DNA from: an uncultured Clostridium sp.
GTDB lineage: Bacteria > Bacillota > Clostridia > TANB77 > CAG-508
NCBI GenBank assembly: GCA_900552555.1
Contig: URZW01000025.1
Location: 1-20,180 of the forward strand
DNA: 20,180 bases
Reading direction: 5' to 3'
Part shown: in pieces, positions 7,803 through 15,393 of the stretch
How the letters are laid out: every line of letters begins with the position of its first letter
Numbering within the stretch: the stretch's first letter is position 1
Notes under the pieces: model-generated
Databases searched by the model: none
What the model saw: the letters and a program-made list of their open reading frames with translations, nothing else
Told to the model about the DNA's origin: nothing
Program-made: the position numbers and the translations under genes

Positions 7803-7845
7803 ATTTTATTCCTCTTTACTAATAAAATTATTTTATATTTTAAAT

Positions 7846-7893
7846 AAAAAAAAGTATTTCATTTTTCCAATTCATGAGAACAAAATACTTTTT
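7846..7893 (-). terminator. Intrinsic terminator after the 107-aa Ser-rich gene
   Basis: An 11-bp stem (7883-7893 with 7849-7859) is followed on the minus strand by a run of T residues. The loop is long, 23 bases. It separates the small Ser-rich gene from the methyltransferase-like gene. Confidence 0.75.
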
Positions 7894-7919
7894 GTAATTT
7901 ACGCTATAATTAAAGAACC

Positions 7920-8243
7920 TTATTTTTCATATTGCTCTTTTCCTTTTTCATCTAATCCACCCATCATTCTTCTAAATCTAGCTTTTGTTTCTGGATCAAG
8001 TTTATTTATTTGTGCTGATACTTTTTGCTCTGCTCTTTCTAAATCCTTTTTTGCAGAATCTAGGTCAGCTTGTCTTGTTGCAACAACATCTCTACATCTT
8101 TCTACTTCTTCTAAAAGTTCAAGCATTTCTACCATTGGTGATTTACTTCTTTCTTCTCTAACAGATCTTCTATTTGCACTTGTATTTCTACCTGTATTTG
8201 TGCTTCCTTTTCCACTATAACTTGAATAACTACTAGATCCCAT
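7920..8243 (-). CDS. Small Ser/Tyr-rich coiled-coil protein
   Basis: This 107-aa protein has an N-terminal low-complexity tail (MGSSSYSSYSGKG, then Asn/Thr/Arg-rich to about residue 35) and a charged helical remainder with heptad character (about 36-83), ending EKGKEQYEK. It has no signal peptide or known domain. The start at 8243 is chosen because GGAGGT sits six bases upstream; a longer in-frame start at 8309 would fall inside the promoter -35. It is a single gene between a strong promoter and a terminator, so it is probably abundant. Its architecture matches the 136-aa GESR protein of unit B (SSYSSY tail plus charged helix), suggesting a second substrate or partner of the same system (inference). 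Confidence 0.8.
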   Translation of the reverse strand: MGSSSYSSYSGKGSTNTGRNTSANRRSVREERSKSPMVEMLELLEEVERCRDVVATRQADLDSAKKDLERAEQKVSAQINKLDPETKARFRRMMGGLDEKGKEQYEK

Positions 8244-8280
8244 AAAATTACCTCCTAAAATTTCTTCTTCATCATTATAT

Positions 8281-8309
8281 ATAATAACACAAAAAATGAT
8301 TTTAGTCAA
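8281..8309 (-). promoter_or_regulatory. Strong promoter of the 107-aa Ser-rich gene
   Basis: Minus strand: TTGACT (8304-8309), a 17-base spacer, then TATTAT (8281-8286) preceded by TGT, giving an extended -10. Each hexamer matches five of six consensus bases. It is the best promoter in the window. Confidence 0.85.
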
Positions 8310-8332
8310 ATTTTTACAATTTTTCGACTATC

Positions 8333-10192
8333 TTATATCAATTTATCTTTGTATTCTTTACCGTTAATTTTCAACTTTATATCAAAATTTAGTATATCTG
8401 GTAAATTATCAAATTCAGTTTTTTCACTAGCCATAATATTACCATTTTCATCTGAAAAATGCCTCATCATGACTTCTTGTCCATTTATAATTGCTTTTGC
8501 AAATTCTATTTCTGTATTAGAATATGGTTCTATTACTAAATAATAATAATTTTCTGATAATACTAAATATGTTAGTAAGTCTTCATATATCTGCAATCCT
8601 AATTTATTTTCATCTTTTTTATTATAATTATTTCTTTTATTTGTATTTATTAAAGCATTTATAATTCTATTTGTTGTTTTTTCATCTATCTTTTTAATAT
8701 CATATAAATAAGAGATTTCTCCATAAATATTTTCATTTCCATAAAGATAATTTCTATTTGCATTTATTATATATTGTTTAACTTTAATATTAGATAACTC
8801 TGTTTCTTTACTAATTAAATTAAATAGTTCATCATACTCTTCTATAAAGTCCATTGCATTATTTATTGAATTATCTATATTTTTTTCATCTACAATATTT
8901 TCATAAAAAAATTCCTGTATCTTTTCTTTTATCATTCCTATTTTTTCATATTCTATGTATTCTGTATCATTAAGTAATAGCTTCATGCCTAACAGTATAT
9001 TGTTTTTATTGTCTTTTTTTGTTATTAAATACTTTTGAAAGAATTTTGAAAAATCGAATAAATATGTTATATCTCCACTATTTTCTGCTACATTAGTTTC
9101 ATAATAATTAGGTAAGAATTTTCTTGACAGTACGTTAAATTTTTCATATAAGCTATCAATATATTTATTATATTTTTTATAATGCAAATTGTAATTCAAA
9201 CCTATTAAATCACAAAACCTTATTTTCATATTTTCCTTGTATTTTTCACTCATTAAATCATCTAAATTAGTTTCAATTTTATTAGCATTTTCTATGTTTT
9301 CATAATCTAGAATGGATTTTATCATTAATTTTTGTCCTAGTAATTCATACCCAAAATAATTTGACTTATATTTGTTAGTATTTGAATATTGTGGGTATCT
9401 TCCTTTTACAAAGGTTGCTGTATCAAAATCAATTAAATTTCCATCTATTGATATATTACCAACTGACCATGAGCCATGTAAGAATCTATCACAAAACTTG
9501 TTAGCCTCTATCTTTGCTAATTTTTCGCAAAAGTCTTCTAGCTCATTTATTGTATATTTATCTTTATTAATTAAGCTATTGCTAATGCGATAGAGCTCTT
9601 TTTCTTTATTTACTCTTATTTCTATACTACAAGGTAAATTATAAACTTCTTTTCTTATTATATCATCTGCATCCATATATTCATCTTCAAAGTCAAATCT
9701 CTTTTTTTTATCTAATATTGCCAAAGTTTCAAAAGTTGGAATGATAAAATCATCTGCTAATATATTAGCAATTACAGTTTCTTTAATTGCTGCAGATAGT
9801 GCATATTTTCCATTGCTATAAATATTTTTAGGTGCTGTTGCTAGTTTAGTTTTATCTCCTTTTATGTTAAAACAATTTTTATAAAAAAATGCTCTTCCTG
9901 ATCCTAAGTTGCCACTTAAAGCTATTCCTGTAGGATCTAATTGCTTATCACTATATGCTTTTCCAGCTATTTGTTTGTTTGATTTTTCTTCATCTAAAGT
10001 TATTGAAAACATATCACTAATTCTTTGTTTTGCTGTTTGCCATTCATATTTTTCTTTAAAGATTTCTTCATATAACTTTGAATTAATATATATAACATTA
10101 TATTTTTCTTTAGCTTGATATACATATTGAACACATAGATTTTCTATTTTAAAATTTTCTTTTATATTAGGAACTTCATCTATTTTTTCCAT
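8333..10192 (-). CDS. Divergent SelO-like (YdiU) pseudokinase/AMP-transferase
   Basis: This 619-aa protein reproduces SelO landmarks in order. GSGRAFF (97-103) matches the family's GDGRA loop. NIKGDKTKLA (109-118) carries the nucleotide-binding Lys111, and IKETVIANILADD with PTFETLAIL (136-160) matches the IRE...GIPTTRAL helix with Glu138. HGSWSVGN (239-246) with Asn246, then LIDFD (253-257) with Asp255, match the HGVxNTDNM and IDYGP metal-binding motifs. Known SelO proteins transfer AMP to Ser, Thr or Tyr side chains. SelO is usually ~480-550 aa; this one has a long, Asn/Tyr/Lys-rich helical C-terminal half of unknown role. No signal peptide. It is the last gene of unit A, six bases after a SPASM gene. 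Two Ser/Tyr-rich proteins nearby are obvious candidate targets. Family call by motif; function inferred. Confidence 0.68.
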   Translation of the reverse strand: MEKIDEVPNIKENFKIENLCVQYVYQAKEKYNVIYINSKLYEEIFKEKYEWQTAKQRISDMFSITLDEEKSNKQIAGKAYSDKQLDPTGIALSGNLGSGRAFFYKNCFNIKGDKTKLATAPKNIYSNGKYALSAAIKETVIANILADDFIIPTFETLAILDKKKRFDFEDEYMDADDIIRKEVYNLPCSIEIRVNKEKELYRISNSLINKDKYTINELEDFCEKLAKIEANKFCDRFLHGSWSVGNISIDGNLIDFDTATFVKGRYPQYSNTNKYKSNYFGYELLGQKLMIKSILDYENIENANKIETNLDDLMSEKYKENMKIRFCDLIGLNYNLHYKKYNKYIDSLYEKFNVLSRKFLPNYYETNVAENSGDITYLFDFSKFFQKYLITKKDNKNNILLGMKLLLNDTEYIEYEKIGMIKEKIQEFFYENIVDEKNIDNSINNAMDFIEEYDELFNLISKETELSNIKVKQYIINANRNYLYGNENIYGEISYLYDIKKIDEKTTNRIINALINTNKRNNYNKKDENKLGLQIYEDLLTYLVLSENYYYLVIEPYSNTEIEFAKAIINGQEVMMRHFSDENGNIMASEKTEFDNLPDILNFDIKLKINGKEYKDKLI

Positions 10193-10198
10193 ATTTTC

Positions 10199-11305
10199 CT
10201 ACCTTATCAAATTATTTTCTTCACAAAATTTTATGCAAAATTCGCATCCATAACAAGAAGTCTCACAAAAATTTTGCTCTAAAATTTTATTTGTTATTAC
10301 TTCTCTAAATCCTACTGTACCATATTTTCTTATAAATCTAACATATTTATTATTATTTAAGTTTTCCAAAATCTTTGGCAACCCTATATCAAAATAATTA
10401 CCTAAAAACATGTCTTTATGCATATTAAATACTTCACAAGGATAACAATCTCCATTACATTTCATAAAGATTTTTGGACTTACAAATTTTCCAACTTCTA
10501 TACTAAATCTATTATCGCACTCATTTATCGCATCAAATACTGTCATTTTATATGTTTTAATTTTCTCTTTAGCTTTCATATTGCTATTTACATAGTATGA
10601 ATCTGTCAAGTATATTCTTCCATCTGGAAATTCTCCAAATTTTTCTATATAAGTATTATATAATTTAGACAATTGTGATTCTTTTGCTCCTTTTAATCTA
10701 GTATGAACAATTCTCAAATTTAATTCTTCTATTGCATAATGACTAGCTACATAATTTATTATATTACATACATATTCTAATGGAACGGTTTGTTCTCCTA
10801 TCGATATTTGTATAGATGGAACAAAAAATTGGTTATTAAGTAATCCCGATTCTTCCATTTTTTTAAAATACAAATCAACATTTTTACCCCAAAAGCCATT
10901 TGAAATTATTTTGCTAATATCTAATTTATTTTCAGAATATCTTATCATTTTACACATATTTTCGAATTCTAAAAATGGCTCTCCTCCAGTTATAGCAAAG
11001 GCAGGTACTCCTTGCTCATATAAATCATCAACCAATTTATATAATTCTTCATCATTTAATTTAGTCTTTCCTACTTTTATACTATTTGCTGACATTCCAC
11101 AATCTTTACAATTACAATTGCATCTATTTGTAATTTCAAAAGTAAATTGTATAGGTTTTATTATATGGTCTTTATCGTTTCTTTCTTCTTGCCATTTTTC
11201 TATATCTTCGTAAAAAGTTTCTTTTTTAGAAGAATACTTTCCTATTGTTGGATTGCAATTTTGTTCATTTATAGATAAAAACTTTTCCATTATTTCATTT
11301 TCCAC
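10199..11305 (-). CDS. Radical SAM/SPASM-domain protein
   Basis: This 368-aa protein has the radical SAM cluster motif with Cys62, Cys66 and Cys69 (CNCNCKDC) and GGEP at 107-110. Its Cys-rich C-terminus (CNGDCYPCE, then LGN, then CETSCYGCEFCIKFC) is the SPASM pattern that binds auxiliary iron-sulfur clusters. Such enzymes commonly mature ribosomal peptides (sactipeptide, ranthipeptide and similar linkages) or sulfatases. The start is GTG at 11305, supported by GGAGG nine bases upstream; an in-frame ATG five codons later is less well placed. It lies 18 bases after the GNAT gene and 6 bases before the SelO-like gene. With a complete SPASM domain it is the best candidate peptide-modifying enzyme here. 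Confidence 0.9.
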   Translation of the reverse strand: MENEIMEKFLSINEQNCNPTIGKYSSKKETFYEDIEKWQEERNDKDHIIKPIQFTFEITNRCNCNCKDCGMSANSIKVGKTKLNDEELYKLVDDLYEQGVPAFAITGGEPFLEFENMCKMIRYSENKLDISKIISNGFWGKNVDLYFKKMEESGLLNNQFFVPSIQISIGEQTVPLEYVCNIINYVASHYAIEELNLRIVHTRLKGAKESQLSKLYNTYIEKFGEFPDGRIYLTDSYYVNSNMKAKEKIKTYKMTVFDAINECDNRFSIEVGKFVSPKIFMKCNGDCYPCEVFNMHKDMFLGNYFDIGLPKILENLNNNKYVRFIRKYGTVGFREVITNKILEQNFCETSCYGCEFCIKFCEENNLIR

Positions 11306-11323
11306 TATATTACACCTCCCATG

Positions 11324-11782
11324 TTATAACTTTTTTCTGTACCAAAATTCATCTTCTGTTGTTTCATATAATTCAAATCCTCTTTTTTCATAAAACTTTA
11401 TTGCTATATCAAATTCTTTAAATGTGCATAATATAATTTCTTTATAATTTTCTTTTTTTGCAAAATTTAAAAATAAATCATATAACTTTTGTCCGATGCC
11501 TAAATTTCTGTATTTAGAATTTATATAAAAACAATTCATTTTGATGGTATTATTATTTTGTTGCAATCCGCCACAAGTTCCTATAACTTGATTTTCTTTA
11601 TTTAACGCAATCCAGAAAGTATTGTTTCCAGTTTTATACTTTTCCACTAATTTATGTTCAAAATAATCTCTCCAATCTGTAAATCCAAACTCTTCTGATG
11701 TAATTTGAATAAGAAATTTAATTATATCTTCTCTTTCACCATATTTACATTCAATTATTTTTAGTTCTTTGTTTTCTGCCAT
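11324..11782 (-). CDS. GNAT-family N-acetyltransferase
   Basis: This 152-aa protein has the standard GNAT layout: an acetyl-CoA pyrophosphate-binding motif RNLGIGQK (92-99) after a beta strand, and a C-terminal KFYEKRGFELYET segment. Length is normal for a single-domain GNAT. AAAGGAG precedes the ATG, and the gene sits between the adenylyltransferase/phosphoribosyltransferase fusion (12 bases away) and the SPASM gene (18 bases away). Position inside unit A suggests it acylates an intermediate or product, but GNAT substrate specificity cannot be read from sequence. Confidence 0.88.
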   Translation of the reverse strand: MAENKELKIIECKYGEREDIIKFLIQITSEEFGFTDWRDYFEHKLVEKYKTGNNTFWIALNKENQVIGTCGGLQQNNNTIKMNCFYINSKYRNLGIGQKLYDLFLNFAKKENYKEIILCTFKEFDIAIKFYEKRGFELYETTEDEFWYRKKL

Positions 11783-11794
11783 AATATCTCCTTT

Positions 11795-13486
11795 TTATTC
11801 TTGCTTTAACTTCTTTATGTGCCATTCACAAATTTTAGTAAGTGGTGTATTATTATCAAATCCTATATAATTCATTAACTTTTTAAATCCATTATCCGTT
11901 TGCTCTAGTGTAATGTTACTACCAATTTCTTGATAAAATTCTTTATTCATTTCCCATAATTTAATTGAATTTTCCATTTCTTTAATCGCAGGAATTGTAG
12001 CTCTGGATTTTAGACTTACATAAGGTAACATATATGGACTTCTTGCTACTTCTCTATTTGGTAGCCTAACTACTAATCCTCCATTTTGAACTCCTATTAT
12101 GAAATCACGAAGATCTACTATATCAAATATTTTTTCATTTAACATACTCGCTAAAAGGTATATTTGCTCAATATTAATTCTCTCTGGTAAATTGCTCATA
12201 ACTTCTCTTATTGTTTTTCCTGTTGCACTATCATCATCAACTAATATATAATTTCCATCTTTTATTCTCTCAATTTGATGTTCTATTGTATCATGTCCTA
12301 TTCTTCCAATTAAAGATATATATTTTTTCTGTATATCGCTTATATCAAATAATCTACTTGTTTCTATATCATAAGTTCCTCTATAATATGTATCAAGGCT
12401 TATTGTTTGCTTACTATTTAATACCGAACTTGCTCTTCTTAATTGTTCCTGCATGTTTATTGTTTTTATATCTAATTTATTGTTAAAAGTTTGGCTAAAT
12501 AATGTTATTAATTGTTTTAAAAACTTTTTATGTGCATTTTCTAATTTTTCTTCATTAACAAAATTTTTATAATTTACTAGAGGTATCATTCCTTCATTTC
12601 TTATAACATAATCTCCATCTTCTTTACTATAGTTTTGTTCATTATAACTGTACCCTTGTCTTTTTCTTATATTTCTTGAAGAATATGTTGATACTATTGA
12701 TTTATTATTAACGAAAAAGTTATTTTTACCTTTAAATTTCTTTTTCATTTGGTCAAACTTCTCACTATAACCCTCTCTTTCAACACATATTCCAATTCCT
12801 TTGTTTTCAAAGCAATACATAAATTCAGCATTATCTCCACCAAACACATATGCTACTTGTATATTTGGATTTACATGTTTTTTTAAATATAATTCTAGTC
12901 TTTGTATTATGTCTGTAAAATTAATATATGTTTTTACATATATTGATTCCCAAGGGTCTATCATTAGCCATTTACTATCTTTAACACACTCTTGGCATAA
13001 GTCTAATCTTTCATAAGTATTTATTTTGTAATATGGCTTTGTTGATACATAACTTTCATGTGATGGAGATAAATAACCTCCAATAACATGATAACCTTTT
13101 TTTTTCAAGGCTTCTTTAGCAAATTCCATCATATAAATATGTCCATCATGTATAGGGTCAAAACCACCAGTAGATAATAATACTACTGGATTTTCTTTTT
13201 TTTCTTTAAAATCTATAAGTTTACTTACTGGTGTAGTAAGTAAACTTAAATTATAATAATTTAAGTCTTCCAGTTCCAAATTATCTAAAATAAAACCTGC
13301 TTTTATAACAGTTTCTAAACTTAAATATTTTTTATATACCTTGCTATAATATTCATCTCGTAATATTTTCCATGCCAATTTTACTTCTTCTGTCTTATTT
13401 TCTATCTTGCTATATGCTATATCTACATCTGCACATTTAAAATTTTCATCTAAATTTAATATATTCCAAAGATATTCTTCGCTCAT
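11795..13486 (-). CDS. Adenylyltransferase (NMNAT-like) - phosphoribosyltransferase fusion
   Basis: This 563-aa protein has at least two catalytic domains. Residues about 100-280 form a nucleotidyltransferase of the NMNAT/NadD superfamily: GGFDPIHDGH (107-116) with the HxGH motif, a VFGGDN segment (214-219), and STYSSRNIRKR (266-276), corresponding to the ISSTxxR motif. Residues about 320-530 look like a type I phosphoribosyltransferase, with the PRPP-binding loop ILVDDDSATGKT (414-425). Residues 1-56 resemble a degenerate J-domain-like helical pair without HPD; this is tentative. A single chain could thus couple a free base to PRPP and then adenylylate the nucleotide. True nicotinate or nicotinamide phosphoribosyltransferases are not type I, so the base is probably different (inference). 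The start is weakly supported (AGAGAAG). The gene lies 37 bases after the NadE-like gene. Confidence 0.85.
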   Translation of the reverse strand: MSEEYLWNILNLDENFKCADVDIAYSKIENKTEEVKLAWKILRDEYYSKVYKKYLSLETVIKAGFILDNLELEDLNYYNLSLLTTPVSKLIDFKEKKENPVVLLSTGGFDPIHDGHIYMMEFAKEALKKKGYHVIGGYLSPSHESYVSTKPYYKINTYERLDLCQECVKDSKWLMIDPWESIYVKTYINFTDIIQRLELYLKKHVNPNIQVAYVFGGDNAEFMYCFENKGIGICVEREGYSEKFDQMKKKFKGKNNFFVNNKSIVSTYSSRNIRKRQGYSYNEQNYSKEDGDYVIRNEGMIPLVNYKNFVNEEKLENAHKKFLKQLITLFSQTFNNKLDIKTINMQEQLRRASSVLNSKQTISLDTYYRGTYDIETSRLFDISDIQKKYISLIGRIGHDTIEHQIERIKDGNYILVDDDSATGKTIREVMSNLPERINIEQIYLLASMLNEKIFDIVDLRDFIIGVQNGGLVVRLPNREVARSPYMLPYVSLKSRATIPAIKEMENSIKLWEMNKEFYQEIGSNITLEQTDNGFKKLMNYIGFDNNTPLTKICEWHIKKLKQE

Positions 13487-13523
13487 AAACTTCTCTTACT
13501 ATCTATTTTTAGATTGCCTTTCC

Positions 13524-14519
13524 TTATTTCTTTAACCATTCATTGGTTATTTTATAATAATTATCCCATCCACCTTTTACACTACTATCATATAAATCTA
13601 AATGTATAGCTGGAGATTTAGCCATATATTTATGTAAATTATATCTATGTAAATTTTCCAAATTATTTGCATAAAAATCAAATTGATTTTTAGATTCTTC
13701 ATCTAAACTATTCATCAATCTTTCTTTTTCAATATCTTCCATATTCAAATAATTTAGATATAATTCTACAAAATCATAAGATGCACCAAAAACAGTTTCA
13801 TCTGTCCTATTATCATACATATCTCCACTTGGTGTTGCTTTTATAATACTTTCTGGTATTTCTAATTCTTTTGCTACTTGATAAACTTCTGATTTATGAA
13901 TATCTGATATTATTTGCACATCAACCATTCCATCTGATGCTTTTCCAACATACCCTAAATAAGCTCCCTCATCTTTATTAGTAGTACCACATATAATTGC
14001 TCCAAAACCCGCTTGATTTAATAAACTTGTTGTATAGTAAAGTATTGGTGTCCTACTATATGGAGCTAGTTGTCCAATTGCCCAATCTTCACCTTTTATT
14101 TCTATTACAGGCTCTAAACAATTTCTTATTTCATTGTTAACTGATGTCAAGTCAATTATATATGGTTTTAATCCTAATTCTTCACACAATTCTTTTCCCT
14201 TAATTGTAGCTTCATTTTGATTAGTTACTCCTGTTGATTCTAATACAGGTAATAGCATAGGAATTATTCGTTTTATTGGTGAATTTGCTTTTTCTGAAGC
14301 TTTTTTAATAATTCCTAATACTATTGCTGAATCAATACCTCCACTTATTGCTATTACACATGCTTTCAATCCATATTTATTCATATACTCATTTAATAAA
14401 TCTGATTTTTGTTCAATATATTCATTTGCGTTAAAAATTCTTTTTTCTCTTATTTTTGTAAGTATTGATTTTAATTGTTCACTAATTTTTTTATCTGATT
14501 GTTCATTATATACTTTCAT
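13524..14519 (-). CDS. NAD synthetase (NadE)-like PP-loop ATP pyrophosphatase
   Basis: This 331-aa protein has the PP-loop SGGIDS (59-64) and a NadE-like core: a GQLAPYSR segment, GTTNKDE (178-184), LGYVGKASDGMVD and ATPSGDMYDNRTDE (228-241). NadE activates the carboxylate of deamido-NAD by adenylylation and amidates it with ammonia. No glutaminase domain is present, so it would be the ammonia-dependent form or use another amine. The start at 14519 gives an ATGA overlap with the preceding stop and has GGAAGGTGG upstream; an ATG 27 bases earlier lacks a site. Motifs are drifted, and the neighbouring adenylyltransferase fusion suggests a dedicated paralogue, although a housekeeping NadE cannot be excluded. 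Confidence 0.85.
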   Translation of the reverse strand: MKVYNEQSDKKISEQLKSILTKIREKRIFNANEYIEQKSDLLNEYMNKYGLKACVIAISGGIDSAIVLGIIKKASEKANSPIKRIIPMLLPVLESTGVTNQNEATIKGKELCEELGLKPYIIDLTSVNNEIRNCLEPVIEIKGEDWAIGQLAPYSRTPILYYTTSLLNQAGFGAIICGTTNKDEGAYLGYVGKASDGMVDVQIISDIHKSEVYQVAKELEIPESIIKATPSGDMYDNRTDETVFGASYDFVELYLNYLNMEDIEKERLMNSLDEESKNQFDFYANNLENLHRYNLHKYMAKSPAIHLDLYDSSVKGGWDNYYKITNEWLKK

Positions 14520-15391
14520 AGTAATATTCCACCTTCCATTTCCCATTCATATCTTATATGTCCATCTTGAAAAAATATTAAATTTCTTGCATTTTCTGGA
14601 TTAGTATCTCTTGTGTTTTTGTTTAGTGGTAGTGATAGACAAACATTTTGACCATTTACATCATATATTGTTCCTATTCGTTCTAATTCTAGTAGTTTAG
14701 TTCCATTTTTTTCTAAAAATTCTTTTATATTTAATTTTTGCTCATCTGTTAGTTTATTTTCTTTAATCCATTCTTCTGCACTTTTTCTTCTAAATTCATC
14801 ATTTACTGGTCTTAATGTAACTTGCTCTACTTTATTCTCTTTAGCAAAATTTATAAATTCTTCAACCTTATCTATGGTGTCCATCATATCTTTACAACAT
14901 ACACAAGTAAGTCGAAGTGAAAATCCAAAACTATGTAAATATTTTATTAAGTCTGGTAAATCTATATATTCGTTACTATTTGGCATATATATTTTTTTAT
15001 TTATTTCTGGTCTATTACTAACTACTGATATTGTTATAGTAGTTAACCCCTCTTCGTACCATTCTTTCAAATACTTTTCATATTTTTCTTTATTAAGGCT
15101 AATTGGAATACAATTAGATTGTAATTCTACAAACGGAAATTGAAATTCTTTTAAATGTTTTAAATATTCCGTTATTTGTTCTGGAAAAAGTGTTGGTTCT
15201 CCTCTACTTGTTAGCATTACAGTATCGATACCACTTCTATTTGCTAGATTACCTGCAATTTTTAAATTTCTCCAATTTATATTTCTTTTTTTTAAATTTT
15301 CTTTGTTTGGTTTCACTCCAGAAACGCAGAATGGACAAGAAGCTATACAGCATTCTGTTCCTACTATTACACTAAACATCTTAAACTTCAT
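14516..15391 (-). CDS. Radical SAM protein without SPASM domain
   Basis: This 291-aa protein opens almost directly with the cluster motif Cys15, Cys19, Cys22 (CIASCPFC) and continues with TSRGEPTLF, a variant of the GGEP motif region. It has only a minimal radical SAM barrel; later cysteines (TCVCCKD near 163-169, and one at about 253) are too few for a SPASM domain. GAGGTG, formed across the stop codon of the preceding gene, serves as its ribosome binding site two bases after that gene ends. The NadE-like gene overlaps its end by 4 bases. It probably makes or modifies the small group handled by the neighbouring nucleotide enzymes (inference). Confidence 0.87.
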   Translation of the reverse strand: MKFKMFSVIVGTECCIASCPFCVSGVKPNKENLKKRNINWRNLKIAGNLANRSGIDTVMLTSRGEPTLFPEQITEYLKHLKEFQFPFVELQSNCIPISLNKEKYEKYLKEWYEEGLTTITISVVSNRPEINKKIYMPNSNEYIDLPDLIKYLHSFGFSLRLTCVCCKDMMDTIDKVEEFINFAKENKVEQVTLRPVNDEFRRKSAEEWIKENKLTDEQKLNIKEFLEKNGTKLLELERIGTIYDVNGQNVCLSLPLNKNTRDTNPENARNLIFFQDGHIRYEWEMEGGILL

Positions 15392-15393
15392 AA

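Noticed and set aside
8244..8309. 22-residue extension of the 107-aa Ser-rich protein
   Set aside because: The upstream start falls in the -35 of the strong promoter, so it would not be transcribed from it; GGAGGT marks the later start.
447..9593. Numerous plus-strand open frames of 60-170 codons (for example at 3577-3933 and 7711-8220)
   Set aside because: All lie antisense to well-supported genes, have hydrophobic low-complexity translations typical of reversed AT-rich coding DNA, and lack convincing ribosome binding sites.
14520..14546. Longer N-terminus for the NadE-like protein
   Set aside because: The ATG at 14546 has no ribosome binding site and lies deep in the preceding gene; the ATG at 14519 has GGAAGGTGG and an ATGA overlap.
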